A stretch of 64,000 nt of DNA from Phyllostachys edulis (lineage: Eukaryota > Streptophyta > Magnoliopsida > Poales > Poaceae), in contig CM070561.1 of NCBI GenBank assembly GCA_036346405.1, positions 4,962,834 to 5,026,833 of the forward strand. The letters run 5' to 3'. The notes under the pieces are model-generated. The model worked only from the letters and a program-made list of their open reading frames with translations. It was not told the DNA's origin and made no database searches. The position numbers were made by a program, and so were the translations under genes. Positions 46,114 through 56,091 of the stretch are shown piece by piece; positions within the stretch are counted from its first letter, which is position 1, and every line of letters begins with the position of its first letter.

Positions 46114-47140
46114 TGATGAGCCTAAGACTTATGAGGAAGCGATGATGGACCCAGACTCTGAGAAATGGCTTAGAGCCATGAAATCTGAGATAGATTCCAT
46201 GAGAGACAATCAGGTTTGGAACCTGATTGATCCACTTGATGGTGTTAAAACCATTGAGTGCAAATGGATCTATAAGAAAAAGATTGACATGGATGGAAAT
46301 ATTCACATTCATAAAGCTCGACTAGTCACAAAAGGGTTTCGATAAGTTTAAGGAGTTGACTATGATGAGACTTTCTCACTAGTAGCGATGCTTAAATCTG
46401 TTCGGATCATTCTAGCTATTGCTGCATATTTCGACTATGAGATATGGCAAATAGATGTCAAAACGGCTTTCCTTAATGGAAACCTAGATGAGGATGTGTA
46501 CATGACACAGCCTGAAGGTTTTGTCGATACAAAGAATGCTAGTAAAGTATGCAAACTTCAAAAGTCCATTTATGGGTTGAAGTAAGCATCTCGGAGTTGG
46601 AATATACATTTTGATGAGGAGATCAAAAAGTTTGGTTTCGTCAAGAACAAAGAAGAACCTTGTGTTTACATGAAGGTTAGTGGGAATGCGCTTATTATTC
46701 TAATCTTATATGTGGATAACATATTATTGATTGGGAATGACATTCATATGCTGAAATCCGTTAAGGCATCGTTGAAAGATAGTTTTTCTATGAAAGACCT
46801 AGGAGAGGTAGCATATGTCTTAGGGATAAAGATCTATAGAGATAGATCAAGAAGACTAATTGGATTAAGACAAAGTACTTATATTGACAAGATGTTCATA
46901 CGGTTCAACATGAAGGATGCCAAGAAAGGGTTCTTGCCTATGTCACATGGCATAAGTCTTAGCAAGAGTCATTGTCCTTCGACAACTGATGAGCAAGACC
47001 ATATGAATGGAATTCCATATGCTTCAGCTATTGGATCTATCATGTACGCCATGATATGTACTCAACCAGATGTATCATATGCTCTAAGTGTTACGAGTAG
47101 AACCAAGCTAATCCCGGTGAAGGTCACTGGACTACTGTGA
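46097..47140 (+). pseudogene. Copia reverse transcriptase (stops; YVDN in place of YVDD)
   Basis: The order is EEAMMDPDSEKWLRAMKSEI, WNLIDPLDGVKTIECKWIYK, a stop after LVTKGFR (46345), MLKSVRIILAIAAYFDYEIW, DVKTAFLNGNLDEDVYM, a stop after SIYGLK (46584), then LILYVDNILLIGN, where the catalytic YVDD motif carries Asn in the second aspartate position. It continues with SFSMKDLGEVAYVLGIKIYR and YASAIGSIMYAMICTQPDVS and runs out of frame near 47140. Confidence 0.9.
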
Positions 47141-47700
47141 AAAATATTCTTAAGTACTTGAGAAGAACTAAGGATCGCGCCTAGTTTATGGTGGTGATAA
47201 AGAGCTCGTTGTAAATGGTTACATAGATGCAAGCTTCGGATCGACAAAGATGATTATCGTTCAGAATCGGTTTTGTATTCATTTTGAATGTAGGAGCAAG
47301 TGAGTCGAAAAGTTCCAAGCAAGAGACGGTTCTCGATTCTACGATGGAGGTCGAGTATATTGCAGCTTCTGAAGCTGCGAAAGAAGGTGTTTGGATAAGG
47401 AATTTCATTGCTAAGTTGGGTGTGGTTCTGAGTGCCTCGAGCCCAATGGATCTCTATTGTGACAATAATGGAGCCATTCATGTGAGCTAAGGAGCCTAGA
47501 TCCCATCAAGTCCAAGCATATACTCCTCAAAGTTATCATCTTATTCGTGAATTGGTGGATAGAGGAGATGTTAAGATATGCAAAATTCATACGGATTTAA
47601 ATGTTGCTGATCCGCTGACAAAGCCTCTCTCACACGCCCAAAGCATGAGACACACATAAGAGCTATCAGATTAGATACTTAAATGATTGACTCTAGTGCA
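47141..47700 (+). pseudogene. Copia RNase H (broken)
   Basis: Several frames are used. ESKSSKQETVLDSTMEVEYI, ASEAAKEGVWIRNFIAKLG and DLYCDNNGAIHVS (47284-47490) correspond to the C-terminal part of Angela-type RNase H, followed by DLNVADPLTKPL-like text near 47600. The N-terminal part (47141-47283) is scrambled by indels. The element's coding ends shortly before the polypurine tract AGTGGGAGA (47701-47709). Confidence 0.8.
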
Positions 47701-47709
47701 AGTGGGAGA
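47701..47709 (+). other. Copia polypurine tract
   Basis: AGTGGGAGA directly precedes the TG of the 3' LTR, the usual position and sequence style for Copia elements. Confidence 0.85.
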
Positions 47710-49429
47710 TGTTGGAAATATGCCCTAGAGGCAATCATAGAGATGATTATATTTTGTTATGTTCATAACATTGGATAATATGTTATCTTGTTCCTAGAAT
47801 AATATCGTTAATATTTATTATCAAGTATGTGACTTGATTGTGAAACTCTATATTTCTGCGATGATTATTCTTAAACATTCCCTAGTCAAAAACATATGAG
47901 AACACATATGAATAGACTAGCATATGTATTGGTTGATGACTATGTTTCACAAGTCATAGATATGGAGATATCAAACCAATAATATGGACACATGTTAGAG
48001 AACATAGTGTTGGTTTGACCCACCTTGAGACACTGTTGAGATTGTTATGATTTCGTGTGTCATCAGTTGATCTCAAGCAATGATGATGTGTAATCCTTAG
48101 ACCTGAGATCAGCATGGTTTTCTACATGTGTGATAGCACTCTTAGGGGTTACCAAACGCTACTCGTAACTGGGTAGTTATAAAGGTAGCTTTCAGGTATG
48201 CTATGAAACGTGCGGAGGGATGTGATTGGTCGGATATAGGATTTGCCCCTCCTAACATAACAGGAGAGATGTCTCTAGGCCCCTCGTTGTGGTCGGATAA
48301 AGAAAGTGCATGGCCATACCACTAGTGGTCGAAGTGTCGACCACATGAAGTTATTCGACACTTGATCAAGAAAGTATTGAACAGTCCATGGATGACAAAT
48401 AATCTCACTTAGAGTTCAACCAGATGTCGTGAGGCAAAGGGATAACACACAAACAGGTTGTTCAGTTCGACCAGATAGTACGGCTAATATCATTTCTCCA
48501 CGTGTAGGGATAACCGCTTTCTAGGATCTCCTCTACCTAGGACCTCCTCTGCCTGAAGTGGTCCTGGGGTGGTCCTGGAATGGTTCGGGAGTGGTGCTGG
48601 AGTGGCCCAGGATTGGTTCTGGAGTGGTCCTAGAGAAACCTATCGAGGAGGTCCAATAGGACGTCTCGAAGCTGGTCGAAAACTCGTCGTATGGAGATAC
48701 GAGCTGGTTGTAGACTGGTCGAACAGAATCACTAACTAGTCGTAACTAAGTTTGGATGGTGTCGGATTTGCATACTGAGCCGCTCGTAAGTGATAAGGAC
48801 CTGGTCATAGATCATATTGCATTAAGGTTCGTCCGATATATTCTATGTGTGTTCAGAAATCATTATGTGCTGCTAGGTACCGTCAATGACTCGCGGTCGG
48901 AAAAGAGTTTTCGAGTCACAACCGATCACACATAAACCTATAGGGTCACACACTTAAAGGGCTAGGATTTGATTTGGATGGTGATCCGAATTCTTATAGG
49001 CCACAAGTTCCTAATGGGCCTCAAGTTTGAGACACGTCGTGGATGTCCATAAATAGAGGGGCGGTTGCATGGGGTGAAGTAAGCTTTTGAAGAATTTCCA
49101 AAACCCTAATAGCCACGCCTTTCTCAACCACACCGCTGGTGCTAGCACTCTAGCACATGGTGTCCTAGCCCCGTACGTGTGGATACCTTGGAGGTGTTGT
49201 TGTGAAGCATCAGAACTAGGACGATCCGCAACTCGTGATGATCATCAGAGCAGGAGGAGAAGACGCACAGAAAGTACGACTACGACTGCATCAAGTCGCT
49301 ACATCAACTCTACTTTCGCTATGAGTCAGCGTGTCTAGTGGTAATCTCGTGATCTATTACTAGCGGATGTTCCTTGGTTGTGCAATAGAATTTTTGTTTG
49401 TGCTATCGTAGCCTACCCGTGACCCTACA
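47710..49429 (+). mobile_element. 3' LTR of the Angela/BARE-type Copia element (1,720 bp)
   Basis: It starts TGTTGGAAATATGCCCT and ends CGTGACCCTACA, and is followed by the second ATAAG target copy (49430-49434; the first is 18746-18750). It is uninterrupted and shows what the left LTR looked like before T1 entered it. It carries GGACCTCC blocks (48538-48560) and a CATAAATAG box (about 49049). Short ORFs in it are not genes. Confidence 0.95.
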
Positions 49430-49434
49430 ATAAG

Positions 49435-50230
49435 TTCCTTACAATGTGCATCATTTAGGTAGCTGTTTTCTATAGCCTCTATCCACATTAGTACTACAAT
49501 TGAGATAGCCAGTGCATTAATACCCCTCCTTGACAAAACATCCGCCACCTTATTCTCTCCTTTCCTTTCTTATACTCAGTGATATAGTTGAATTCCAGTA
49601 GTCTCAACATTAACTGTGTTGGATCCTCGTAAACCTTTTGTTCACCATAAATTTTAAGCTTTGCCGATCCGTCTTGATTATCAACCGAGTTCCCAAAAAA
49701 TAGTGCCTCCATCACTTCAATGATTCGATGATTGCCAATGCTTCTCGGTCGTAGGTGGACATAGCTGCAACCCTAACCCCCAATGTCTTGTTGAAGTAAG
49801 CAATAGGTCGTCCTCTCTGATCAAGACTCCTCCAATCCCAATCCCACTAGCATCGCTTAAGAGTGCAAACTTCAGAGAAGTCAGGTAATGCTAAAATCGT
49901 GTGGTGGTCGAGCAAGCTTCAGTTTAACAAAAGCTTCATCCTGAGAGTTTTTCCAATCAAAGCCCCATTTCTTTAACATGTCGTGTAATGGTCTCATGAT
50001 GATCCCATAATTCTTGATAAATCTTCTATAGTACCCAATCATACCTAAGAAACTCCTCAATTGTGATATGTCCTAAGGCTTGGGCCAATCAAGATTGGCA
50101 TTGATTTTATCAGGTCTCAGAGCCACCCCTTTCTTGATATTATGTGTCCTAGATAGATTACTTGAGGAGCTACAAATACACACTTGGTGAATTTAGCAAA
50201 GAGTTGATGCTGTCTCAACAACTCAACTCC
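49435..50230 (-). pseudogene. Reina-like Gypsy RNase H (broken)
   Basis: On the minus strand, DASGIGIGGVLIRE (about 49850) is the start of the RNase H domain with its first Asp. LLEFNYITEYKKGKERI and a decayed MADVLSRR (49548-49620) are the end. Frameshifts separate them. The reading then breaks at the Copia insertion and continues with integrase at 18750 going left. Confidence 0.75.
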
Positions 50231-50715
50231 AACACAACAAATAAGTGATCTTTATGTTCCTCTTTGCTCTTACTATAAATAAGAATGTCATTAAAGAACA
50301 CTAAAATGAACTCCCTCAAATATTGAGCAAAAATGTTGTTCATAAGGTTTTGGAAAGTGGCTGGGGCATTAGTGAGCCCAAAGGGCATTACTGGGCACTC
50401 ATAATGACCTAAGTAAGTGCTGAAAGCAGTTTTGTTAATGTCTTCTTTGTTCATTCTAATTTGGTGATACCCAGATCTCAAATCCAACTTGCTGAACACT
50501 TTAGCACCATAAAGCTCATCAAGTAGATCCTCAATGACTAAAATGGGGTATTTATTCTTGACTGTTTGTGCATTCAATTTCCTATAATCAATGCAAAGGC
50601 TCCAAGTCCCATCCTTCTTCTTAACAAGAATTGCTAGAGAGGCATAAGGACTTGCACTTGGCCTGATAATTGATTACTCTAAAAACTTGTGTATTTGTTG
50701 TTCCATTTCATTCTT
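50215..50715 (-). pseudogene. Reina-like Gypsy reverse transcriptase (FFND in place of FFDD)
   Basis: The minus-strand frame 50577-50215 reads NAQTVKNKYPILVIEDLLDE, GAKVFSKLDLRSGYHQIR, FSTYLGHYECPVMPFGLTNA and LVFFNDILIYSKSKEEH. The catalytic FxDD box has Asn in place of the first aspartate of the pair. The upstream part (50715-50580, IIRPSASPYAS-like text) is frameshifted. Confidence 0.88.
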
Positions 50716-51312
50716 CTACTGGTGAGGAACTTTGTAGGATCTTATATTAGGAGGTTCTGCACCTTCCTTGATAGGGATAGTATGATCACAACCTCTCTCA
50801 GGAGGTAATTCCTGTGTTTCCCTAAAGACATCCATATAAGACTGTAACAGATCTTGATATTGTGATCTCACCATGTTGGGCTTCTTTTCCTCTTTCATGA
50901 TCTGCAACTCAATTACATACCCGATTATCCCCTTTACTGTTAGTTTATCCAGTTCATTCGGATTCAGTAGTCTTAATGATTCAGGCATTGATTGATCATC
51001 CAAAACCATCTCCAATTTTTCTTCTTTCATGATTGTCAACCTTTTTGTCTTCAGATCTATACTGATAGGACTATGTTGATACATCCAATCACATCCTAAT
51101 ACCACATCATAACCCTTCAACTTGAGGATTTTGAATGAATTATAGAAGACTTGTCCATTCATACAATGATCAGTATCAGGGACATGGGATCCAGTTAATA
51201 TTGTTCCCCCTCCAGCCACTGTCACTTTTTGCAGATTATTACTCATGATTTTGCAAGAGGTTTTGGTGGCAAACCTTAGATCCATAAAGGTATGAGTACT
51301 ACCACTGTCCAA
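50716..51312 (-). pseudogene. Reina-like Gypsy protease and connection to RT
   Basis: It opens with MDSGSTHTFMDLRFA, the retropepsin D-S-G motif of plant Gypsy elements, then VLGCDWMYQHSPISIDL and the acidic linker to RT (LQSYMDVFRETQELPPERGC, DHTIPIKEGAEPPNIR). This 198-codon stretch is the longest intact part of the element. Confidence 0.85.
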
Positions 51313-51780
51313 AAGTGCTATTCCTCTTTTCCCCCTATATTAACCAGCATTGTATAAGTGGTTATTCTTGATAAACCCTAAACTGCCTAAGTTGAAACTT
51401 GCATTTGCATCAATTCCTCAACTGGTTCAGATTCCACCACAGGACAATCATTGGGGTCTTGATGTTCATCTTCAGTTTCAGCAATGATGGGAACATTCTC
51501 TTCAGTTTTAGAGACCATATGATCTACATTTTGATATTGCTTACACTGGGTCTAAAACCACTTGCCTCCACAAGATCTGCAAATACTTGGAGTGAAAGGA
51601 GTGGTTGGTCTATTGCCCAATTCCTTCTTCTGAAAATTTGGTCTAGTCTGATTCTTGCTCTTGGCTTGATTAGCATTATATCCACTCTTTGGAGGATTCA
51701 CAGCTGAGCTAGTCATTCCACTCCCGATCACGGCTCCAACCCCTTTCTCCATATCTTTAGCCATAAAATATGCTTCACAT
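51313..51780 (-). pseudogene. Reina-like Gypsy gag C-terminus (zinc knuckle remnant)
   Basis: The minus-strand text SICRSCGGKWF (about 51590) is the start of a CCHC zinc knuckle; a stop follows it. Upstream lies a Ser/Gly/Asn-rich linker. Function is lost. Confidence 0.6.
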
Positions 51781-51785
51781 AAGAA

Positions 51786-52760
51786 TTAAGGTTTTGGGGG
51801 TTTGAGATAGTGCTTAATGTCTGGCCTCAGTCCATTGATAAAACATTTTTCAAAGAAAGATTCATTCTGCAGTGGGTCTTCATTTTTGTACCCAGCCATC
51901 AATTCCTCAAACTTATCAATATAATTAGGAATGCTGAGGTTGTATTGCTTCATTGAATGAAAGTTTTCTAACACCTCATAACCACTATACTGTGCAAACC
52001 TATCACAAACCATCTGCAAAAAGCTTGCCAAGGGGGAGGATTCCATAATAATCCAATGCTCCTGATCCAATTATCAGCTCTACCCCCCCCCATATACATC
52101 TTAACTAGATCAAACTTGGCTTCATCAGGTATATTTGCTATGGAAAAATATGTTTCAATTTGCCTAATCCATTCCAAAGGCTGATTACCATCAAACCTAG
52201 GAAATTCTATATTAGGACCTCTGGCAATTGACTTGTAGAAACTATTAACCCTTTCAGTACTAGTATCTGGGTTCCACTGCCTACCATAATGGGAATCTCA
52301 AGCATGATTTCTGCTGTTCAAAATGGGTGAGACTGGAGTAACAGGTGGAGAAACATTCTGGCCCCAATTCATAGGTGCTACAGAATGCCCAATAGGAGGA
52401 TGATAGTGATTTACCTCATGGTTGCCATTGAAATTTACCCCTTGAGCATTGTTTACATGTGCCTGATTCATGGCCTTGACTCTTCTCATCACCTCCTGTT
52501 CCATTTCATTAGCTTGAAGTAGATCTGCAAGAGCTCTTATTGCATCTTCGTTCTTCCCATGATGATTACTGATCCCAGATAAACCCTGCAGTAATGACTC
52601 CACTCGATTCATCTGAGTCTGCATGCCACTGACCTGATTTTGCAGATCCCCAATCTGTGGTTGGACCATCTCGGCTTTGTTCTTAGCATCCATCGCTTCT
52701 TGTCTGACCGCTCCCAGATCTGAAGGTTCACAATCTTGCCTTCCTAGGGTCTTCGTCATC
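51786..52760 (-). pseudogene. Reina-like Gypsy gag
   Basis: Minus strand: an N-terminal frame 52759-52298 (MTKTLGRQDCEPSDLGAVRQ, a predicted coiled coil with repeated Q/M, ending SRNHA and a stop), then the Retrotrans_gag core 52177-51786 in two frames (PLEWIRQIETYFSIANIPDE, AKFDLVKMYMGGGRADNWI, then VCDRFAQYSGYEVLENFHSM, CFINGLRPDIKHYLKPPKP). One stop and one frameshift separate the pieces. Confidence 0.85.
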
Positions 52761-52867
52761 TGTTCTCAAGCTCTACCACCACTTCAATCCAAATTAGCCA
52801 GGGATTTTACAGCGATCTTCGTACACCAACCCGGCTATTTAGATCTCCTCCTCACAGCCAAGAATCG

Positions 52868-52883
52868 GAGTGCTTTGATACCA
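52868..52883 (-). other. Reina-like primer-binding site
   Basis: On the minus strand, TGGTATCAAAGC lies just after the end of the 5' LTR (…TTTAACA AAA). It is an initiator tRNA-Met-type site with one difference from the usual TGGTATCAGAGC. Confidence 0.85.
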
Positions 52884-52886
52884 TTT

Positions 52887-53278
52887 TGTTAAATCCCGAG
52901 CGATGGAATCAGAGAATGGGGAAAATGATGGAACTTGAAATTGGGGAAAGTGTACTGCTAGTTCTAAAGCTAAGATAAGACTAGGTATTTGGCAAATGGT
53001 AGATGTCATTTTTATTCCATAACTGAGTTTATAAAGGATTACATGGAGGTAAAAGTAAAACAAAGCTAACTGACAGAATAACAGAATTATGACACTGTTC
53101 ACGGTAAGAGAACTAATGACTTAGACAGAAAAAAAACTTTAACTATTCTAGCCCGTTTATCTTAAGCCGAAGCGGTATCACGTGATCTCAGCCGTCCCTT
53201 CGTCATAAGCTTTCAACGACTTCATCTTCCACCTCTGAATAGGCTAATGCTTCTCTAAACTTCTCTCTGAAGATTGCA
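52887..53278 (-). mobile_element. 5' LTR of the Reina-like Gypsy element (392 bp)
   Basis: It is the second copy of the LTR at 16939-17325. The ends are TGTTAAATCC and GATTGCA on the plus strand. By eye the LTRs differ at many positions, so the element is older than the Copia element nested in it. No matching 5-bp target duplication is seen outside the two LTRs (GGATG left, GTATT right). Confidence 0.88.
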
Positions 53279-53942
53279 GTATTGCCACGTAGGGGTGCAA
53301 ACGGAGCAGATAGTTCTCGATCGACCGACCGACCGATTTAATTCGGATACAGTTCGGAGCATTTTTTTTTTCAGATATCTGGTTTTTTTGCCGGATTCGG
53401 ATACGAAATCGGTTTTTTTTGCCAGATACATAATTGAATTCGGTAAGAAACTATCCAGTTAATTCGGAGATATCCGAGAAAAAAATGGAAATATCCGAAT
53501 AAATATCCGAGCGCTATCCGACAGCTATTAGCTTTTTTGGTTGGCCCGACCGCCTCGACTGCAGTCTCAACTCTCTTCTCCCTTCGGCCCTTCCCCTCCC
53601 GCATCTCCCAAATCCCCTCGCTGCCGCTGCCGCGTTCCTCCTCCCTCGCTGTTGCCGCTGTCTCCCTTCCCCTCCCGCAGGGGCGCGGACCCTCAATCCT
53701 CATCTACATGAGTCCCCCACTCGCGGCCTCCACCTCCGCCTCCATCCTCCCTCGCCACCGTCGCCGCCTCACTCCTCCCTCGCTGCCGCCGCTGCCTTCC
53801 TCCTGCCTCGTCTCCTTCCCATCTCTAGCCAGACTCTAGGGTTTCCCTCTTTTGATCCCCCGCCGCCACCCTCGACACCTGATCCTCTCCTCCCTACCCC
53901 GCCGCTGACGCAGAAGACCCCGTCGCCCTTGCCACCTCTTCC

Positions 53943-54159
53943 ATGGTCAGGCTCTCCCACCTTCCCTCCTGTCCCAGACTTACGCTCCTTGATGCGCACA
54001 CAAAGCTAACCTCTGTGTGCATCGGTGTGCCCATGCGTGCTCTCGCAGGCATTGGAGAAGAAGCAATCGAACCCGATGAGGAAGATCAAGGTGCATAAGC
54101 TGGTGCTCAACATCTCTATCGGAGAGAGTGGAGATCGCCTCACCCGTGCCTCCAAGGTT
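53943..54159 (+). pseudogene. RPL11: 60S ribosomal protein L11 gene fragment (exons 1-2)
   Basis: Exon 1 is only the start codon (53943-53945), followed by a GTCAGG donor. The acceptor is CTCGCAG at 54042-54048. Exon 2 (54049 to about 54157) encodes ALEKKQSNPMRKIKVHKLVL and NISIGESGDRLTRASKV, the N-terminus of eukaryotic uL5/RPL11 with a few substitutions. Beyond SKV the expected protein text is absent. The intron is kept, so the fragment came from genomic DNA, not from mRNA. The C-rich stretch at 53540-53940 may be the captured 5' UTR and promoter. Confidence 0.88.
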
Positions 54160-54879
54160 GGGACCCTTCTTGTGTATCAAGATATTTGCACAAACAAGTG
54201 TTCAGGTTGTTGCGGTTATATGAGCAGGAAATGAGCTTTGTATGGTTACAACTTACAACCTGATGCGTTAGTGCGTTATTAGGTAGTTTACCATCTTTGT
54301 TCGACTGTAGTGATAATGAAGCTTCTTCCTTTTATTAAAATATTGTCACTTGAGATGACATGCAAACTCAAGTATGACATTCGTTTTGGTATCTTTCTAT
54401 AGGTTTGACACATTCTGCATCAATCAATTATCACGACCCTTGAGCTCATATTTTAATAGGGCCATGTTCATTTGAGTTGATTTTACTTAATTATAGGGTT
54501 TGTTATATTGCATATAATGTGTCAAGCGTTTCATAAAATTTCTTTGAAAATTTAAGTGCATATGTATGTATTCTTGATTGTACACTTGGTAATTTTGGCT
54601 TCTCACTGTAGTACCTTGGTGGGTCAACAATTTTATTACGATCTGTCTAGTTTGTATCAGTTAAATTCACATAAAAAATCAATGAAGATTTCACACCGCT
54701 CTCCGCGCTTTTGTTATAGTGCATATTTTGTTTTTCGAATTTTGATATAATGAGATATTTTCTGGCTAAGCTATATGTGGTGGTATACATGGATATGTTG
54801 AACATAGGTAGCAAAGATGGAAGTTAATTTCAAATTTGTGTGCGATTTTGCCATTTCATTCAATTTATCTTTTGTTCTG
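54160..54879. other. AT-rich spacer between the two gene fragments
   Basis: No coding signal is visible. It may be captured intron sequence from either gene. Confidence 0.4.
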
Positions 54880-56091
54880 CGATTGCATCATTGATCATCA
54901 AGCTCTTACCGCCTCCTAAGTCTGTTGACACAAAATCACAAGAAAAGCATTAAGAAAGAGGCTTGTCGGGCGATTTCAATATTATCGCCGGTAACAAAGA
55001 TCGACATGGTATACTGTAAATATCGCATGTGCTCACTTGGTTCCTTATCATGTTATCTAGATTAAGAGGATGGCCTTTGCTTGTTTTCAAACACCTAAGC
55101 CATTGATCGACTAAGATTGCCAATGTATTGCTAGAGTTTGTGTATACTGTTAGTCACTAGTTGAGTTCTTTGCACCAAATCCTAAAGATTGCGCTTATCT
55201 TGATATTCTTAGCAAGCTTTCAAATAAAGTTTTTATGTCTCGTGATTATTGGCCTTAACATGATCAATGTAGTTAATGGTCTTAACATGATCAATTAGTT
55301 AGTATATGCAACCAAAGTAAATATTTTAGCCCTTTACTAATACAATGTCATTAGTTTGTGTTTCCAATTATCCACAGATAACCCATGCTATACACTAAAC
55401 CTTGTTGATAATATATGTTCAAAATTTAAGCATTGATCACTTACCCTCGCTACATCGACTTCTTAGGTCGTGATAAATGCCGATATTATTGGTCCTTTGG
55501 TACATCTCGCTCCAAAAAACAGAGTTTGATATCAAGAAGGAGGTCGTGGACCATCTCAAATGCTACCTCGGTGGTACCCACGATCAAATAAAATATGTTC
55601 TCCCAACTTACTTCGCATTATTCGGTTTGTATGCAATGTAATGCATTTGATTTTATTTTAAGCGCCACTTGGAGTTGATATTGTATGTCTTGTCTAAATA
55701 GTATTTGGTGAGTGAGGGTTGCATCAAGCCATTGTGTGACCTCCTCCTTTGCCCAAACCCAAGAATTATTACAGCTTTGTTTGAGGGTCTTAAGAACATT
55801 CTCAAAGTTGGAGAAACCGACAAGACCTTGGGTGCAACTGGTGATGTGAATGTCTATGCTCGATGATTGATGAAGCGAAGGCCCGAAAAGATTGATAACC
55901 TCAGAGCCATGATAACAATGAAATATATGAAAAAAGCTATAAAGATTCTTGAGGCTTACTAGATGGAGGAGGAAGCTGACGCAATGGGGGCTGCTATGGA
56001 AGCTCCTCAAGGTGTTTCTTTTGACTTTGTCCAAGGTGGCAACCCTCCAGCTGGTGGTTTGAACTTAGGTCAATATCGTGCGCCAACATAG
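54880..56091 (+). pseudogene. Importin subunit alpha gene fragment (C-terminal ARM repeats, introns kept)
   Basis: Three exon-like blocks are found. 54880-55010 encodes IIDHQAL, a frameshift, then LTQNHKKSIKKEAC and IIAGNKD. 55467-55600 encodes VVINADIIGPLVHL, then EFDIKKE and GGTHDQIKYV. About 55754-56091 encodes FEGLKNILKVGETDKTLGA, GDVNVYA, KAIKILEAY, MEEEADAMGAA, and a Phe/Gly-rich tail. These are armadillo repeats and the C-terminus of plant importin alpha, which binds nuclear localisation signals. The first intron acceptor is CTTCTTAG. At least two stops and two frameshifts are present. The N-terminal importin-beta-binding domain and early ARM repeats are missing. Confidence 0.85.

Noticed and set aside
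16939..53278. Two unrelated Gypsy fragments instead of one split element
   Set aside because: The coding halves are complementary without overlap, both LTRs are in the right orientation, and the Copia TSD ATAAG sits exactly at the break.
55618..56034. Minus-strand open frame of 138 codons
   Set aside because: It is the antisense shadow of the importin alpha fragment, which reads clearly on the plus strand.
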